Source: Xylocopa sonorina
Taxonomy: Eukaryota; Arthropoda; Insecta; Hymenoptera; Apidae
Length of the DNA stretch: 64,000 nt
Assembly: GCF_050948175.1 (NCBI RefSeq)
Contig: NW_027490239.1
Location: 682,001 to 746,000, forward strand
Direction: 5' to 3'
Positions 24,301 through 37,600 of this stretch are shown here, one piece after another; position 1 is the first letter of the stretch, and the number at the start of each line of letters is the position of its first letter. The position numbers were made by a program, and so were the translations under genes. Below the pieces are notes generated by a model. That model worked only from the letters and a program-made list of their open reading frames with translations. It was not told the DNA's origin and did no database searches.

Positions 24301-26330
24301 GCTTCGATACGTAGACATCTGCAAACGCTATTTCCTTGCAAGGAAGTGTTGCATTTACATTCATTTGAAGTGTAGACGAGGAATACATGATACTTCGCAA
24401 ATCATATTATATCTTACCATGAAACATAGAAATGAAATCCGATATCGCGTTTTAAGAATCATAAGAACTCTATTGCTACGATACGTAGATATCTGCAAAC
24501 GCTATTTCCTTGCAAGGAAGTGTCGCATTTACATTCATTTGAAGTGTAGACGAGGAATACATGACACTTCGCAAATTATATTATATCTTACCATGAAACA
24601 TAGTAATGAGATGCGATATCGCGTTTTAAGAGGCATCAGAAATCCATTGCTACGATACGTAGACATCTGCAAACGCTATTTCCTTGCAAGGAAGTGTCGC
24701 ACTTACATTCATTTGAAGTGTTGACGAGGAATACATAACACTTCGCAAATCATATTATATCTTACCGTGAAACATAGAAACGAGATGGAATACCGCGTTT
24801 TAAGAATCATAAGAACTCTATTACTACGATACGTAGACATCTGCAAACGCTATTTCCTAGCGAGGAAGTGTCGCATTCACATTCATTTGAAGTGTAGACG
24901 AGGAATACATAACACTTCGCAAATCATATTATATCTTACCATGAAACATAGAAATGAGATGCGATATCGCGTTTTAACAAGCATTAGAACACTATTGCTA
25001 CGATACGTAGACATCTGCAAACGCTATTTCCTAGCGAGGAAGTGTCGCATTCACATTCATTTGAAGTGTAGACGAGGAATACATAACACTTCGCAAATCA
25101 TATTATATCTTACCATGGAACATAGAAATGAGATGGAATATCGCGTTTTAAGAATCATAAGAACTCTATTGCTACGATACTTAGACATCTGCAAACGCTA
25201 TTTCCTAGCATGGAAGTGTCGCATTTATATTCCATTGAAGTGAATACGAGGTATGCATGACACCTCGCAATGGATATTATATCTTATCATGAAACATAGA
25301 AATGAGATGCGACATCTTGTTTTAAGAAGTATTAGAACTCTATTCTTACGATACGTGGTCATCTGGAAACGCTATTTCCTAGCAAGGAAGTGTCGCATTT
25401 ACATTCTTTTGAAGAGTAGACGAGGAATACATGACTCTTCGCAAATCATATTATATCTTACCATGAAACATAGAAATGAGATGCGATATCGCGTTTTAAG
25501 AAGCATTAGAAAGCTATTGCTATGATACGTAGACATTTGCAAACGCTATTTCCTTGCAAGGAAGTGTCGCATTTACATTCATTTGAAGTGTTGACGAGGA
25601 ATACATAACACTTCGCAAATCATATTATATCTTACCATGAAACATAGAAACGAGATGGAATATCGCGTTTTAAGAATCATAAGTACTCTATTGCTACGAT
25701 ACGTAGACATCTGCAAACGCTATTTCCTAGCGAGGAAGTGTCGCATTCACATTCATTTGAAGTGTAGACGAGGAATACATAACACTTCGCAAATCATATT
25801 ATATCTTACCAAGGAACATAGAAATGAGATGCAATTTCGCGTTCTAAGAAGCATTAGAACTCTATTGCTACGATACGTAGACATCTGCAAACGCTATTTC
25901 TTAGCGAGGAAGTGTCGCATTCACATTCATTTGAAGTGTAGACGAGGAATACATAACACATCGCAAATCATATTATATCTTACCATGAAACATAGAAATG
26001 TGATGGAATATCGCGTTTTAAGAATCATAAGAACTCTATGCTACTATACGTAGACATCTGCAAACGCTATTTCCTTGCAAGGAAGTGTCGCATTTACATT
26101 CATTTGAAGTGTTGACGAGGAATACATAACACTTCGCAAATCATATTATATCTTACCATGAAACATAGAAACGAGATGGAATACCGCGTTTTAAGAATCA
26201 TAAGAACTCTATTACTACGATACGTAGACATCTGCAAACGCTATTTCCTAGCGAGGAAGTGTCGCATTCACATTCATTTGAAGTGTAGACGAGGAATACA
26301 TAACACTTCGCAAATCATATTATATCTTAC
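17455..26330 (+). repeat. Tandem 26-monomer duplication (4521 bp period)
   Basis: Landmarks at 17812, 19027, 19513, 19742, 20246, 20732, 21116 and 21637 recur at 22333, 23548, 24034, 24263, 24767, 25253, 25637 and 26158, each 4521 bp later (26 x 174 minus 3). Homology runs from about 17.45 to 21.81 kb in the first copy and 21.97 to 26.33 kb in the second. The copies are nearly identical by eye: the stretch at 19027-19503 translates identically to 23548-24024. This makes a third copy of the part of the 43-monomer block that contains ACCATAAAAACATAG (12212, 19720, 24241). Confidence 0.88.
20732..22749 (+). repeat. Seven-monomer tandem duplication (1217 bp)
   Basis: Landmarks at 20732 and 21116 recur at 21949 and 22333, an offset of 1217 bp (7 x 174 minus 1). 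The minus-one base is the CTCTATGCTACTATACG unit, which lacks one T relative to CTCTATTGCTACGATACG. The duplication sits at the join between the two 4521 bp copies. Confidence 0.8.
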
Positions 26331-28289
26331 CATGAAACATAGAAATGAGATGCGATATCGCGTTTTAAGAAGCATTAGAACACTATTGCTACGATACGTA
26401 GACATCTGCAAACGCTATTTCCTAGCGAGGAAGTGTCGCATTCACATTCATTTGAAGTGTAGACGAGGAATACATAACACTTCGCAAATCATTTTATACC
26501 TTACCATGAAACATAGAAATGAGATGCGATATCGCGTTTTAAGTATCATAAATCTCTATTGCTACGATACGTAGACATCTGCAAACGCTATTTCCTTGCA
26601 AGTAAGTGTCGCAATTACATTCATTTGAAGTGTTGACGAGGAATACATAACACTTCGCAAATCATATTATATCTTACCATGAAACATAGAATTGTGATGG
26701 AATATCGCGTTTTAAGAATCATAAGAACTCTATGCTACTATACGTAGACATCTGCAAACGCTATTTCCTTACAAGGAAGTGTCGCATTTACATTCATTTG
26801 AAGTGTAGACGAGGAATACATAACACTTCGCAAATCATATTATATATTACCATGAAACATAGAAATGAGATGCGATTTCGCGTTTTTAGAAGCATTAGAA
26901 CTCTATTGCTACGATACGTAGACATCTGCAAACGCTATTTCCTTGCAAGTAAGTGTCGCAATTACATTCATTTGAAGTGTTGACGAGGAATACATAACAC
27001 TTCGCAAATCATATTATATCTTACCATGAAACATAGAATTGTGATGGAATATCGCGTTTTAAGAATTATAAGAACTCTATGCTACTATACGTAGACATCT
27101 GCAAACGCTATTTCCTTGCAAGGAAGTGTCGCATTTACATTCATTTGAAGTGTTGACGAGGAATACATAACACTTCGCAAATCATATTATATCTTACCAT
27201 GAAACATAGAAACGAGATGGAATACCGCGTTTTAAGAATCATAAGAACTCTATTACTACGATACGTAGACATCTGCAAACGCTATTTCCTAGCGAGGAAG
27301 TGTCGCATTCACATTCATTTGAAGTGTAGACGAGGAATACATAACACTTCGCAAATCATATTATATCTTACCATGAAACATAGAAATGAGATGCGATATC
27401 GCGCTTTAAGAAGCATTAGAACACTATTGCTACGATACGTAGACATCTGCAAACGCTAATTCCTAGCGAGGAAGTGTCGCATTCACATTCATTTGATGTG
27501 TAGACGAGGAATACATAACACTTCGCAAATCATATTATACCTTACCATGAAACATAGAAATGAGATGCGATATCGCGTTTTAAGTATCATAAATCTCTAT
27601 TGCTACGATACGTAGACATCTGCAAACGCTATTTCCTTGCTAGGAAGTGTCGCATTTACATTCATTTGAAGTGTAGACGAGGAATACATAACACTTCGCA
27701 AATCATATTATATCTTACCATGAAACATAGAAATGAGATGCGATTTCGCGTTTTAAGAAGCATTAGAACTCTATTGCTACGATACGTAGACATCTGCAAA
27801 CGCTATTTCCTTGCAAGTAAGTGTCGCAATTACATTCATTTGAAGTGTTGACGAGGAATACATGATACTTCGCAAATCATAATATATCTTAAAATGAAAC
27901 ATAGAAATGAGATGCGATTTCGCGTTTTAAGAAGCATTAGAACACTATTGCTACGATAGGTAGACATCTGCAAACACTATTTCCTAGCGAGGAAGTGTCG
28001 CATTCACATTCATTTGAAGTGTAGACGAGGAATACATAACACTTCGCAAATCATATTATATCTTACCATGAAACATAGAAATGAGATGTGACATCTTGTT
28101 TTAAGAAGTATTAGAACTCTATTCTTACGATACGTGGTCATCTGGAAACGCTATTTCCTAGCAAGGAAGTTTCGCATTTACATTCTTTTGAAGTGTAGAC
28201 GAGGAATACATGACTCTTCGCAAATCGTATTATATCTTACCATGAAACAGAAATGAGATGGAATATCGCGTTTTAAGAATCATAAGAAC

Positions 28290-28570
28290 TCTATTGCTAC
28301 GGTACGTAGACAACCGCAAACGCTATTTCCTTGCAAGGAAGTGTCGCATTTACATTCATTTGAATCGTATACGAGGAATGCATAACACTTCGCAATGAAT
28401 ATTATATCTTATCACGAAATATAGATATGAGATGCAATATCTCGTTTTAAGAAGCATTTGAACTCTATTGCTACGGTACCTAGACATCTGCAGACGCTAT
28501 TTCCTAGCAAGGAAGTGTCGCATTTACATTCATTTGAAGTGTAGGCGAGGAATACATGACACTTCGCAAA
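28290..28570 (+). repeat. Isolated patch of right-domain monomer variants
   Basis: Within a domain of other variants, this stretch carries GGTACGTAGACAACCGCAAA, GAATCGTATACGAGG, CACGAAATATAGATATGAG, ACCTAGACATCTGCAGACGC and GTGTAGGCGAGG in order. The same series occurs at about 48.28-48.55, 54.89-55.16 and 57.67-57.93 kb (the last with GTGTAGGTGAGG) and nowhere else that I found. The shared string of rare variants implies common descent of this patch with the 48-58 kb units. Confidence 0.8.
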
Positions 28571-31500
28571 TCATATTATATCTTACCATGAAACATAGAA
28601 ATGAGATGCGATTTCGCGTTTTAAGAAGCACCAGAAATCCATTGCTACGATACGAAGACATCTGCAAAAGCTATTTCCTTGCAAGGAAGTGTCGCATTTA
28701 CATTCATTTGAAGTGTAGACGAGGAACACATATCACTTCGCAAATCATATTATACCTTACCATGAAACATAGAAATGAGATGCGATATTGCGTTTTAAGT
28801 ATCATAAATCTCTATTGCTACGAAACGTAGACATCTGCAAACGCTATTTCCTTGCAAGGTAGTGTCGCATTTACATTCATTTGAAGTGTTGACGAGGAAT
28901 ACATAACACTTCGCAAATCATATTATATCTTACCATGAAACATAGAAATGAGATGCGATTTCGCGTTTTAAGAAGCATTAGAACTCTATTGCTACGATAC
29001 GTAGACATCTGCAAACGCTATTTCCTTGCAAGGAAGTGTCACATTTACATTCATTTGAATCGTAGACGAGGAATACATAACACTTCGCAATGAATATTAT
29101 ATCTTATCATGAAACATAGAAATGAGATGTGACATCTTGTTTTAAGGAGTATTAGAACTCCATTCTTACGATACGTGGTCATCTGGAAACGCTATTTCCT
29201 AGCAAGGAAGTGTCGCATTTACATTCTTTTGAAGAGTAGACGAGGAATACATGACTCTTCGCAAATCATATTATATCTTACCATGAAACATAGAAATGAG
29301 ATGCGATATCGCGTTTTAAGAAGCATTAGAAAGCTATTGCTATGATACGTAGACATTTGCAAACGCTATTTCCTTGCAAGGAAGTGTCGCATTTACATTC
29401 ATTTGAAGTGTTGACGAGGAATACATAACACTTCGCAAATCATATTATATCTTACCATGAAACATAGAAATGAGATGCGATATCGCGTTTTAAGAAGCAT
29501 TAGAACACTATTGCTACGATACGTAGACATCTGCAAACGCTATTTCCTAGCGAGGAAGTGTCGCATTCACATTCATTTGAAGTGTAGACGAGGAATACAT
29601 AACACTTCGCAAATCATATTATACCTTACCATGAAACATAGAAATGAGATGCGATATCGCGTTTTAAGTATCATAAATCTCTATTGCTACGATACGTAGA
29701 CATCTGCAAACGCTATTTCCTTGCTAGGAAGTGTCGCATTTACATTCATTTGAAGTGTAGACGAGGAATACATAACACTTCGCAAATCATATTATATCTT
29801 ACCATGAAACATAGAAATGAGATGCGCTTTCGCGTTTTAAGAAGCATTAGAACTCTATTGCTACGATACGTAGACATCTGCAAACGCTATTTCCTTGCAA
29901 GTAAGTGTCGCAATTACATTCATTTGAAGTGTTGACGAGGAATACATGATACTTCGCAAATCATAATATATCTTAAAATGAAACATAGAAATGAGATGCG
30001 ATTTCGCGTTTTAAGAAGCATTAGAACACTATTGCTACGATAGGTAGACATCTGCAAACGCTATTTCCTAGCGAGGAAGTGTCGCATTCACATTCATTTG
30101 AAGTGTAGACGAGGAATACATAACACTTCGCAAATCATATTATATCTTACCATGAAACATAGGAATGAGATGTGACATCTTGTTTTAAGAAGTATTAGAA
30201 CTCTATTCTTACGATACGTGGTCATCTGCAAACGCTATTTCCTTGCTAGGAAGTGTCGCATTTACATTCATTTGAAGTGTAGACGAGGAATACATAACAC
30301 TTCGCAAATCATATTATATCTTACCATGAAACATAGAAATGAGATGCGCTTTCGCGTTTTAAGAAGCATTAGAACTCTATTGCTACGATACGTAGACATC
30401 TGCAAACGCTATTTCCTTGCAAGTAAGTGTCGCATTTACATTCATTTGAAGTGTTGACGAGGAATACATAACACTTCGCAAATCATATTATATCTTACCA
30501 TGAAACATAGAAACGAGATGGAATACCGCGTTTTAAGAATCATAAGAACTCTATTACTACGATACGTAGACATCTGCAAACGCTATTTCCTAGCGAGGAA
30601 GTGTCGCATTCACATTCATTTGAAGTGTAGACGAGGAATACATAACACTTCGCAAATCATATTATATCTTACCATGAAACATAGAAATGAGATGCGATAT
30701 CGCGTTTTAAGAAGCATTAGAACACTATTGCTTCGATACGTAGACATCTGCAAACGCTATTTCCTTGCAAGGAAGTGTCGCATTTACATTCATTTGAAGT
30801 GTTGACGAGGAATACATAACACTTCGCAAATCATATTATATCTTACCATGAAACATGGAAATGAGATGCGATATCGCGTTTTAAGAAGCATTAGAACTCT
30901 ATTGCTACGAAACGTAGACATCTGCATACGCTATTTCCTAGCGAGGAAGTGTCGCATTCACATACATTTGAAGTGTATACGAGGAATACATAACTCTTCG
31001 CAAAATATTATTATATCTTACAATGAAACATAGAAATGAGATGGAATATCGCGTTTTAAGAATCATAAGAACTCTATTGCTACGATACTTAGCCATCTGC
31101 AGACGCTATTTCCTAGCATGGAAGTGTCGCATCTATATTCCATTGAAGTGTAGACGAGGAATACATGATACTTCGCAAATCATATTATATCTTACCATGA
31201 AACATAGAAATGAGATGCGATATCGCGTTTTAAGAAGCATTAGAACACTATTGCTTCGATACGTAGACATCTGCAAACGCTATTTCCTTGCAAGGAAGTG
31301 TCGCATTTACATTCATTTGAATCGTAGACGAGGAATGCATAACACTTCGCAATGAATATTATATCTTGTCATGAAACATAGAAATGAGATGCGATTTCGC
31401 GTTTTAAGAAGCATTAGAACCCTATTGCTACGATACGTAGACATCTGCAAACGCTATTTCCTAGCGAGGAAGTGTCGCATTCACATTCATTTGAAGTGTA

Positions 31501-31829
31501 GACGAGGAATACATAACACTTAGCAAATCATATTATATCTTACCATGAAACATAGAAACGAGATGGAATATCGCGTTTTAAGAATCATAAGAACTCTATT
31601 GCTACGATACGTAGACATCTGCAAACGCTATTTCCTTGCAAGGAAGTGTCGCATTTACATTCATTTGAATCGTAGACGAGGAATACATAACACTTCGCAA
31701 TGAATATTATATCTTATCATGAAACATAGAAATGAGATGTGACATCTTGTTTTAAGAAGTATTAGAACTCCACTCTTACGTTACGTGGTCATCTGGAAAC
31801 GCTATTTCCTAGCAAGGAAGTGTCGCATT

Positions 31830-34605
31830 TACATTCTTTTAACTGTAGACGAGGAATACATGACTCTTCGCAAATCATATTATATCTTACCATGAAACAG
31901 AAATGAGATGCGATATCGCGTTCTAAGAAGCATCAGAAATCCATTGCTACGATACGTAGACATCTGCAAACGTTATTTCCTTGCTAGGAAGTGTCGCATT
32001 TACATTCATTCGATGTGTAGACGAGGAATACATAACACTTCGCAAATCATATTATATCTTACCATGAAACATAGAAATGAGATGCGATATCACGTTTTAA
32101 GAATCATAAGGACACTATTGCTACGATACGTAGACATCTGCAAACGCTATATCCTTGCAAGGAAGTATCGCATTTACATTCACTTTAAGTGTAGACGAGG
32201 AATACATATCACTTCGCAAATCATATTATACCTTACCATGAAACATAGAAATGAGATGCGATATCGCGTTTTAAGTATCATAAATCTCTATTGCTACGAT
32301 ACGTAGACATCTGCAAACGCTATTTCCTTGCAAGGAAGTGTCGCATTTACATTCATTTGAAGTGTTGACGAGGAATACATAACACTTCGCAAATCATATT
32401 ATATCTTACCATGAAACATAGAAATGAGATGCGATTTCGCGTTTTAAGAAGCACCAGAAATCCATTGCTACGATACGTAGACATCTGCAAAAGCTATTTC
32501 CTTGCAAGGAAGTGTCGCATTTACATTCATTTGAAGTGTAGACGAGGAATACATATCACTTCGCAAATCATATTATACCTTACCATGAAACATAGAAATG
32601 AGATGCGATATCGCGTTTTAAGTATCATAAATCTCTATTGCTACGATACGTAGACATCTGCAAATGCTATTTCCTTGCAAGGTAGTGTCGCATTTACATT
32701 CATTTGAAGTGTTGACGAGGAATACATAACACTTCGCAAATCATATTATATCTTACCATGAAACATAGAAATGAGATGCGATTTCGCGTTTTAAGAAGCA
32801 TTAGAACTCTATTGCTACGATACGTAGACATCTGCAAACGCTATTTCCTAGCGAGGAAGTGTCGCATTCACATTCATTTGAAGTGTAGACGAGGAATACA
32901 TAACACTTCGCAAATCATATTATATCTTACCATGAAACATAGAAATGAGATGCGATATCGCGTTTTAAGAAGCATTAGAACACTATTGCTACGATACGTA
33001 GACATCTGCAAACGCTATTTCCTAGCGAGGAAGTGTCGCATTCACATTCATTTGAAGTGTAGACGAGGAATACATAACACTTCGCAAATCATATTATACC
33101 TTACCATGAAACATAGAAATGAGATGCGATATCGCGCTTTAAGTATCATAAATCTCTATTGCTACGATACGTAGACATCTGCAAACGCTATTTCCTTGCT
33201 AGGAAGTGTCGCATTTACATTCTTTTGAACTGTAGACGAGGAATACATGACTCTTCGCAAATCATATTATATCTTACCATGAAACAGAAATGAGATGCGA
33301 TATCGCGTTCTAAGAAGCATCAGAAATCCATTGCTACGATACGTAGACATCTGCAAACGTTATTTCCTTGCTAGGAAGTGTCGCATTTACATTCATTCGA
33401 TGTGTAGACGAGGAATACATAACACTTCGCAAATCATATTATATCTTACCATGAAACATAGAAATGAGATGCGATATCACGTTTTAGGAATCATAAGGAC
33501 ACTATTGCTACGATACGTAGACATCTGCAAACGCTATATCCTTGCAAGGAAGTATCGCATTTACATTCACTTTAAGTGTAGACGAGGAATACATATCACT
33601 TCGCAAATCATATTATACCTTACCATGAAACATAGAAATGAGATGCGATATCGAGTTTTAAGTATCATAAATCTCTATTGCTACGATACGTAGACATCTG
33701 CAAACGCTATTTCCTTGCAAGGAAGTGTCGCATTTACATTCATTTGAAGTGTTGACGAGGAATACATAACACTTCGCAAATCATATTATATCTTACCATG
33801 AAACATAGAAATGAGATGCGATTTCGCGTTTTAAGAAGCACCAGAAATCCATTGCTACGATACGTAGACATCTGCAAAAGCTATTTCCTTGCAAGGAAAT
33901 GTCGCATTTACATTCATTTGAAGTGTAGACGAGGAATACATATCACTTCGCAAATCATATTATACCTTACTATGAAACATAGAAATGAGATGCGATATCG
34001 CGTTTTAAGTATCATAAATCTCTATTGCTACGATACGTAGACATCTGCAAATGCTATTTCCTTGCAAGGTAGTGTCGCATTTACATTCATTTGAAGTGTT
34101 GACGAGGAATACATAACACTTCGCAAATCATATTATATCTTACCATGAAACATAGAAATGAGATGCGATTTCGCGTTTTAAGAAGCATTAGAACTCTATT
34201 GCTACGATACGTAGACATCTGCAAACGCTATTTCCTAGCGAGGAAGTGTCGCATTCACATTCATTTGAAGTGTAGACGAGGAATACATAACACTTCGCAA
34301 ATCATATTATATCTTACCATGAAACATAGAAATGAGATGCGATGTCGCGTTTTAAGAAGCATTAGAACACTATTGCTACGATACGTAGACATCTGCAAAC
34401 GCTATTTCCTAGCGAGGAAGTGTCGCATTCACATTCATTTGAAGTGTAGACAAGGAATACATAACACTTCGCAAATCATATTATACCTTACCATGAAACA
34501 TAGAAATGAGATGCGATATCGCGTTTTAAGTATCATAAATCTCTATTGCTACGATACGCAGACATCTGCAAACGCTATTTCCTTGCTAGGAAGTGTCGCA
34601 TTTAC
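31830..34605 (+). repeat. Eight-monomer tandem duplication (1387 bp)
   Basis: Landmarks at 31892, 32411 and 32758 recur at 33279, 33798 and 34145, each 1387 bp later. Both copies begin just upstream of the short CCATGAAACAGAAATGAG unit and share GGAAGTATCGCATTTAC and the CAAATGCTATTTCC variant. The 132-codon stretch at 31908 differs from that at 33295 by a single predicted residue, so the duplication is recent. Confidence 0.86.
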
Positions 34606-37600
34606 ATTCATTTGAAGTGTAGACGAGGAATACATAACACTTCGCAAATCATATTATACCTTACCATGAAACATAGAAATGAGATGCGATATCGCGTTTT
34701 AAGTATCATAAATCTCTATTGCTACGATACGTAGACATCTGCAAACGCTATTTCCTTGCAAGGTAGTGTCGCATTTACATTCATTTGAAGTGTTGACGAG
34801 GAATACATAACACTTCGCAAATCATATTATATCTTACCATGAAACATAGAAATGAGATGCGATTTCGCGTTTTAAGAAGCATTAGAACTCTATTGCTACG
34901 ATACGTAGACATCTGCAAACGCTATTTCCTAGCGAGGAAGTGTCGCATTCACATTCATTTGAAGTGTAGACGAGGAATACATAACACTTCGCAAATCATA
35001 TTATACCTTACCATGAAACATAGAAATGAGATGCGATATCGCGTTTTAAGTATCATAAATCTCTATTGCTACGATACGTAGACATCTGCAAACGCTATTT
35101 CCTTGCTAGGAAGTGTCGCATTTACATTCATTTGAAGTGTAGACGAGGAATACATAACACTTCGCAAATCATATTATATCTTACCATGAAACATAGAAAT
35201 GAGATGCGATATCGCGTTTTAAGAAGCATTAGAAAGCTATTGCTATGATACGTAGACATTTGCAAACGCTATTTCCTTGCAAGGAAGTGTCGCATTTACA
35301 TTCATTTGAAGTGTTGACGAGGAATACATAACACTTCGCAAATCATATTATATCTTACCATGAAACATAGAAACGAGATGGAATATCGCGTTTTAAGAAT
35401 CATAAGAACTCTATTGCTACGATACGTAGACATCTGCAAACGCTATTTCCTAGCGAGGAAGTGTCGCATTCACATTCATTTGAAGTGTAGACGAGGAATA
35501 CATAACACTTCGCAAATCATATTATATCTTACCAAGAAACATAGAAATGAGATGCGATTTCGCGTTCTAAGAAGCATTAGAACTCTATTGCTACGATACG
35601 TAGACATCTGCAAACGCTATTTCTTAGCGAGGAAGTGTTGCATTCACATTCATTTGAAGTGTAGACGAGGAATACATAACACTTCGCAAATCATATTATA
35701 TCTTACCATGAAACATAGAAATGTGATGGAATATCGCGTTTTAAGAATCATAAGAACTCTATGCTACTATACGTAGACATCTGCAAACGCTATTTCCTTG
35801 CAAGGAAGTGTCGCATTTACATTCATTTGAAGTGTTGACGAGGAATACATAACACTTCGCAAATCATATTATATCTTACCATGAAACATAGAAATGAGAT
35901 GCGATTTCGCGTTCTAAGAAGCACCAGAAATCCATTGCTACGATACGTAGACATCTGCAAAAGCTATTTCCTTGCAAGGAAGTGTCGCATTTACATTCAT
36001 TTGAAGTGTAGACGAGGAATACATATCACTTCGCAAATCATATTATACCTTACCATGAAACATAGAAATGAGATGCGATATCGCGTTTTAAGTATCATAA
36101 ATCTCTATTGCTACGATACGTAGACATCTGCAAACGCTATTTTCTTGCAAGGTAGTGTCGCATTTACATTCATTTGAAGTGTTGACGAGGAATACATAAC
36201 ACTTCGCAAATCATATTATATCTTACCATGAAACATAGAAATGAGATGCGATTTCGCGTTTTAAGAAGCATTAGAACTCTATTGCTACGATACGTAGACA
36301 TCTGCAAACGCTATTTCCTTGCAAGGAAGTGTCACATTTACATTCATTTGAATCGTAGACGAGGAATACATAACACTTCGCAATGAATATTATATCTTAT
36401 CATGAAACATATAAATGAGATGTGACATCTTGTTTTAAGGAGTATTAGAACTCCATTCTTACGATACGTGGTCATCTGGAAACGCTATTTCCTAGCAAGG
36501 AAGTGTCGCATTTACATTCTTTTGAAGAGTAGACGAGGAATACATGACTCTTCGCAAATCATATTATATCTTACCATGAAACATAGAAATGAGATGCGAT
36601 ATCGCGTTTTAAGAAGCATTAGAAAGCTATTGCTATGATACGTAGACATTTGCAAACGCTATTTCCTTGCAAGGAAGTGTCGCATTTACATTCATTTGAT
36701 GTGTTGACGAGGAATACATAACACTTCGCAAATCATATTATATCTTACCATGAAACATAGAAACGAGATGGAATACCGCGTTTTAAGAATCATAAGAACT
36801 CTATTGCTACGATACGTAGACATCTGCAAACGCTATTTCCTAGCGAGGAAGTGTCGCATTCACATTCATTTGAAGTGTAGACGAGGAATACATAACACTT
36901 CGCAAATCATATTATATCTTACGAAGAAACACAGAAATGAGATGCGATTTCGCGTTCTAAGAAGCATTAGAACTCTATTGCTACGATACGTAGACATCTG
37001 CAAACGCTATTTCTCAGCGAGGAAGTGTCGCATTCACATTCATTTGAAGTGTAGACGAGGAATACATAACACTTCGCAAATCATATTATATCTTACCATG
37101 AAACATAGAAATGTGATGGAATATCGCGTTTTAAGAATCATAAGAACTCTATGCTACTATACGTAGACATCTGCAAACGCTATTTCCTTGCAAGGAAGTG
37201 TCGCATTTACATTCATTTGAAGTGTTGACGAGGAATACATAACACTTCGCAAATCATATTGTATCTTACCATGAAACATAGAAACGAGATGGAATACCGC
37301 GTTTTAAGAATCATAAGAACTCTATTACTACGATATGTAGACATCTGCAAACGCTATTTCCTAGCGAGGAAGTGTCGCATTCACATTCATTTGAAGTGTA
37401 GACGAGGAATACATAACACTTCGCAAATCATATTATATCTTACCATGAAACATAGAAATGAGATGCGATATCGCGTTTTAAGAAGCATTAGAACACTATT
37501 GCTACGATACGTAGACATCTGCAAACGCTATTTCCTAGCGAGGAAGTGTCGCATTCACATTCATTTGAAGTGTAGACGAGGAATACATAACACTTCGCAA

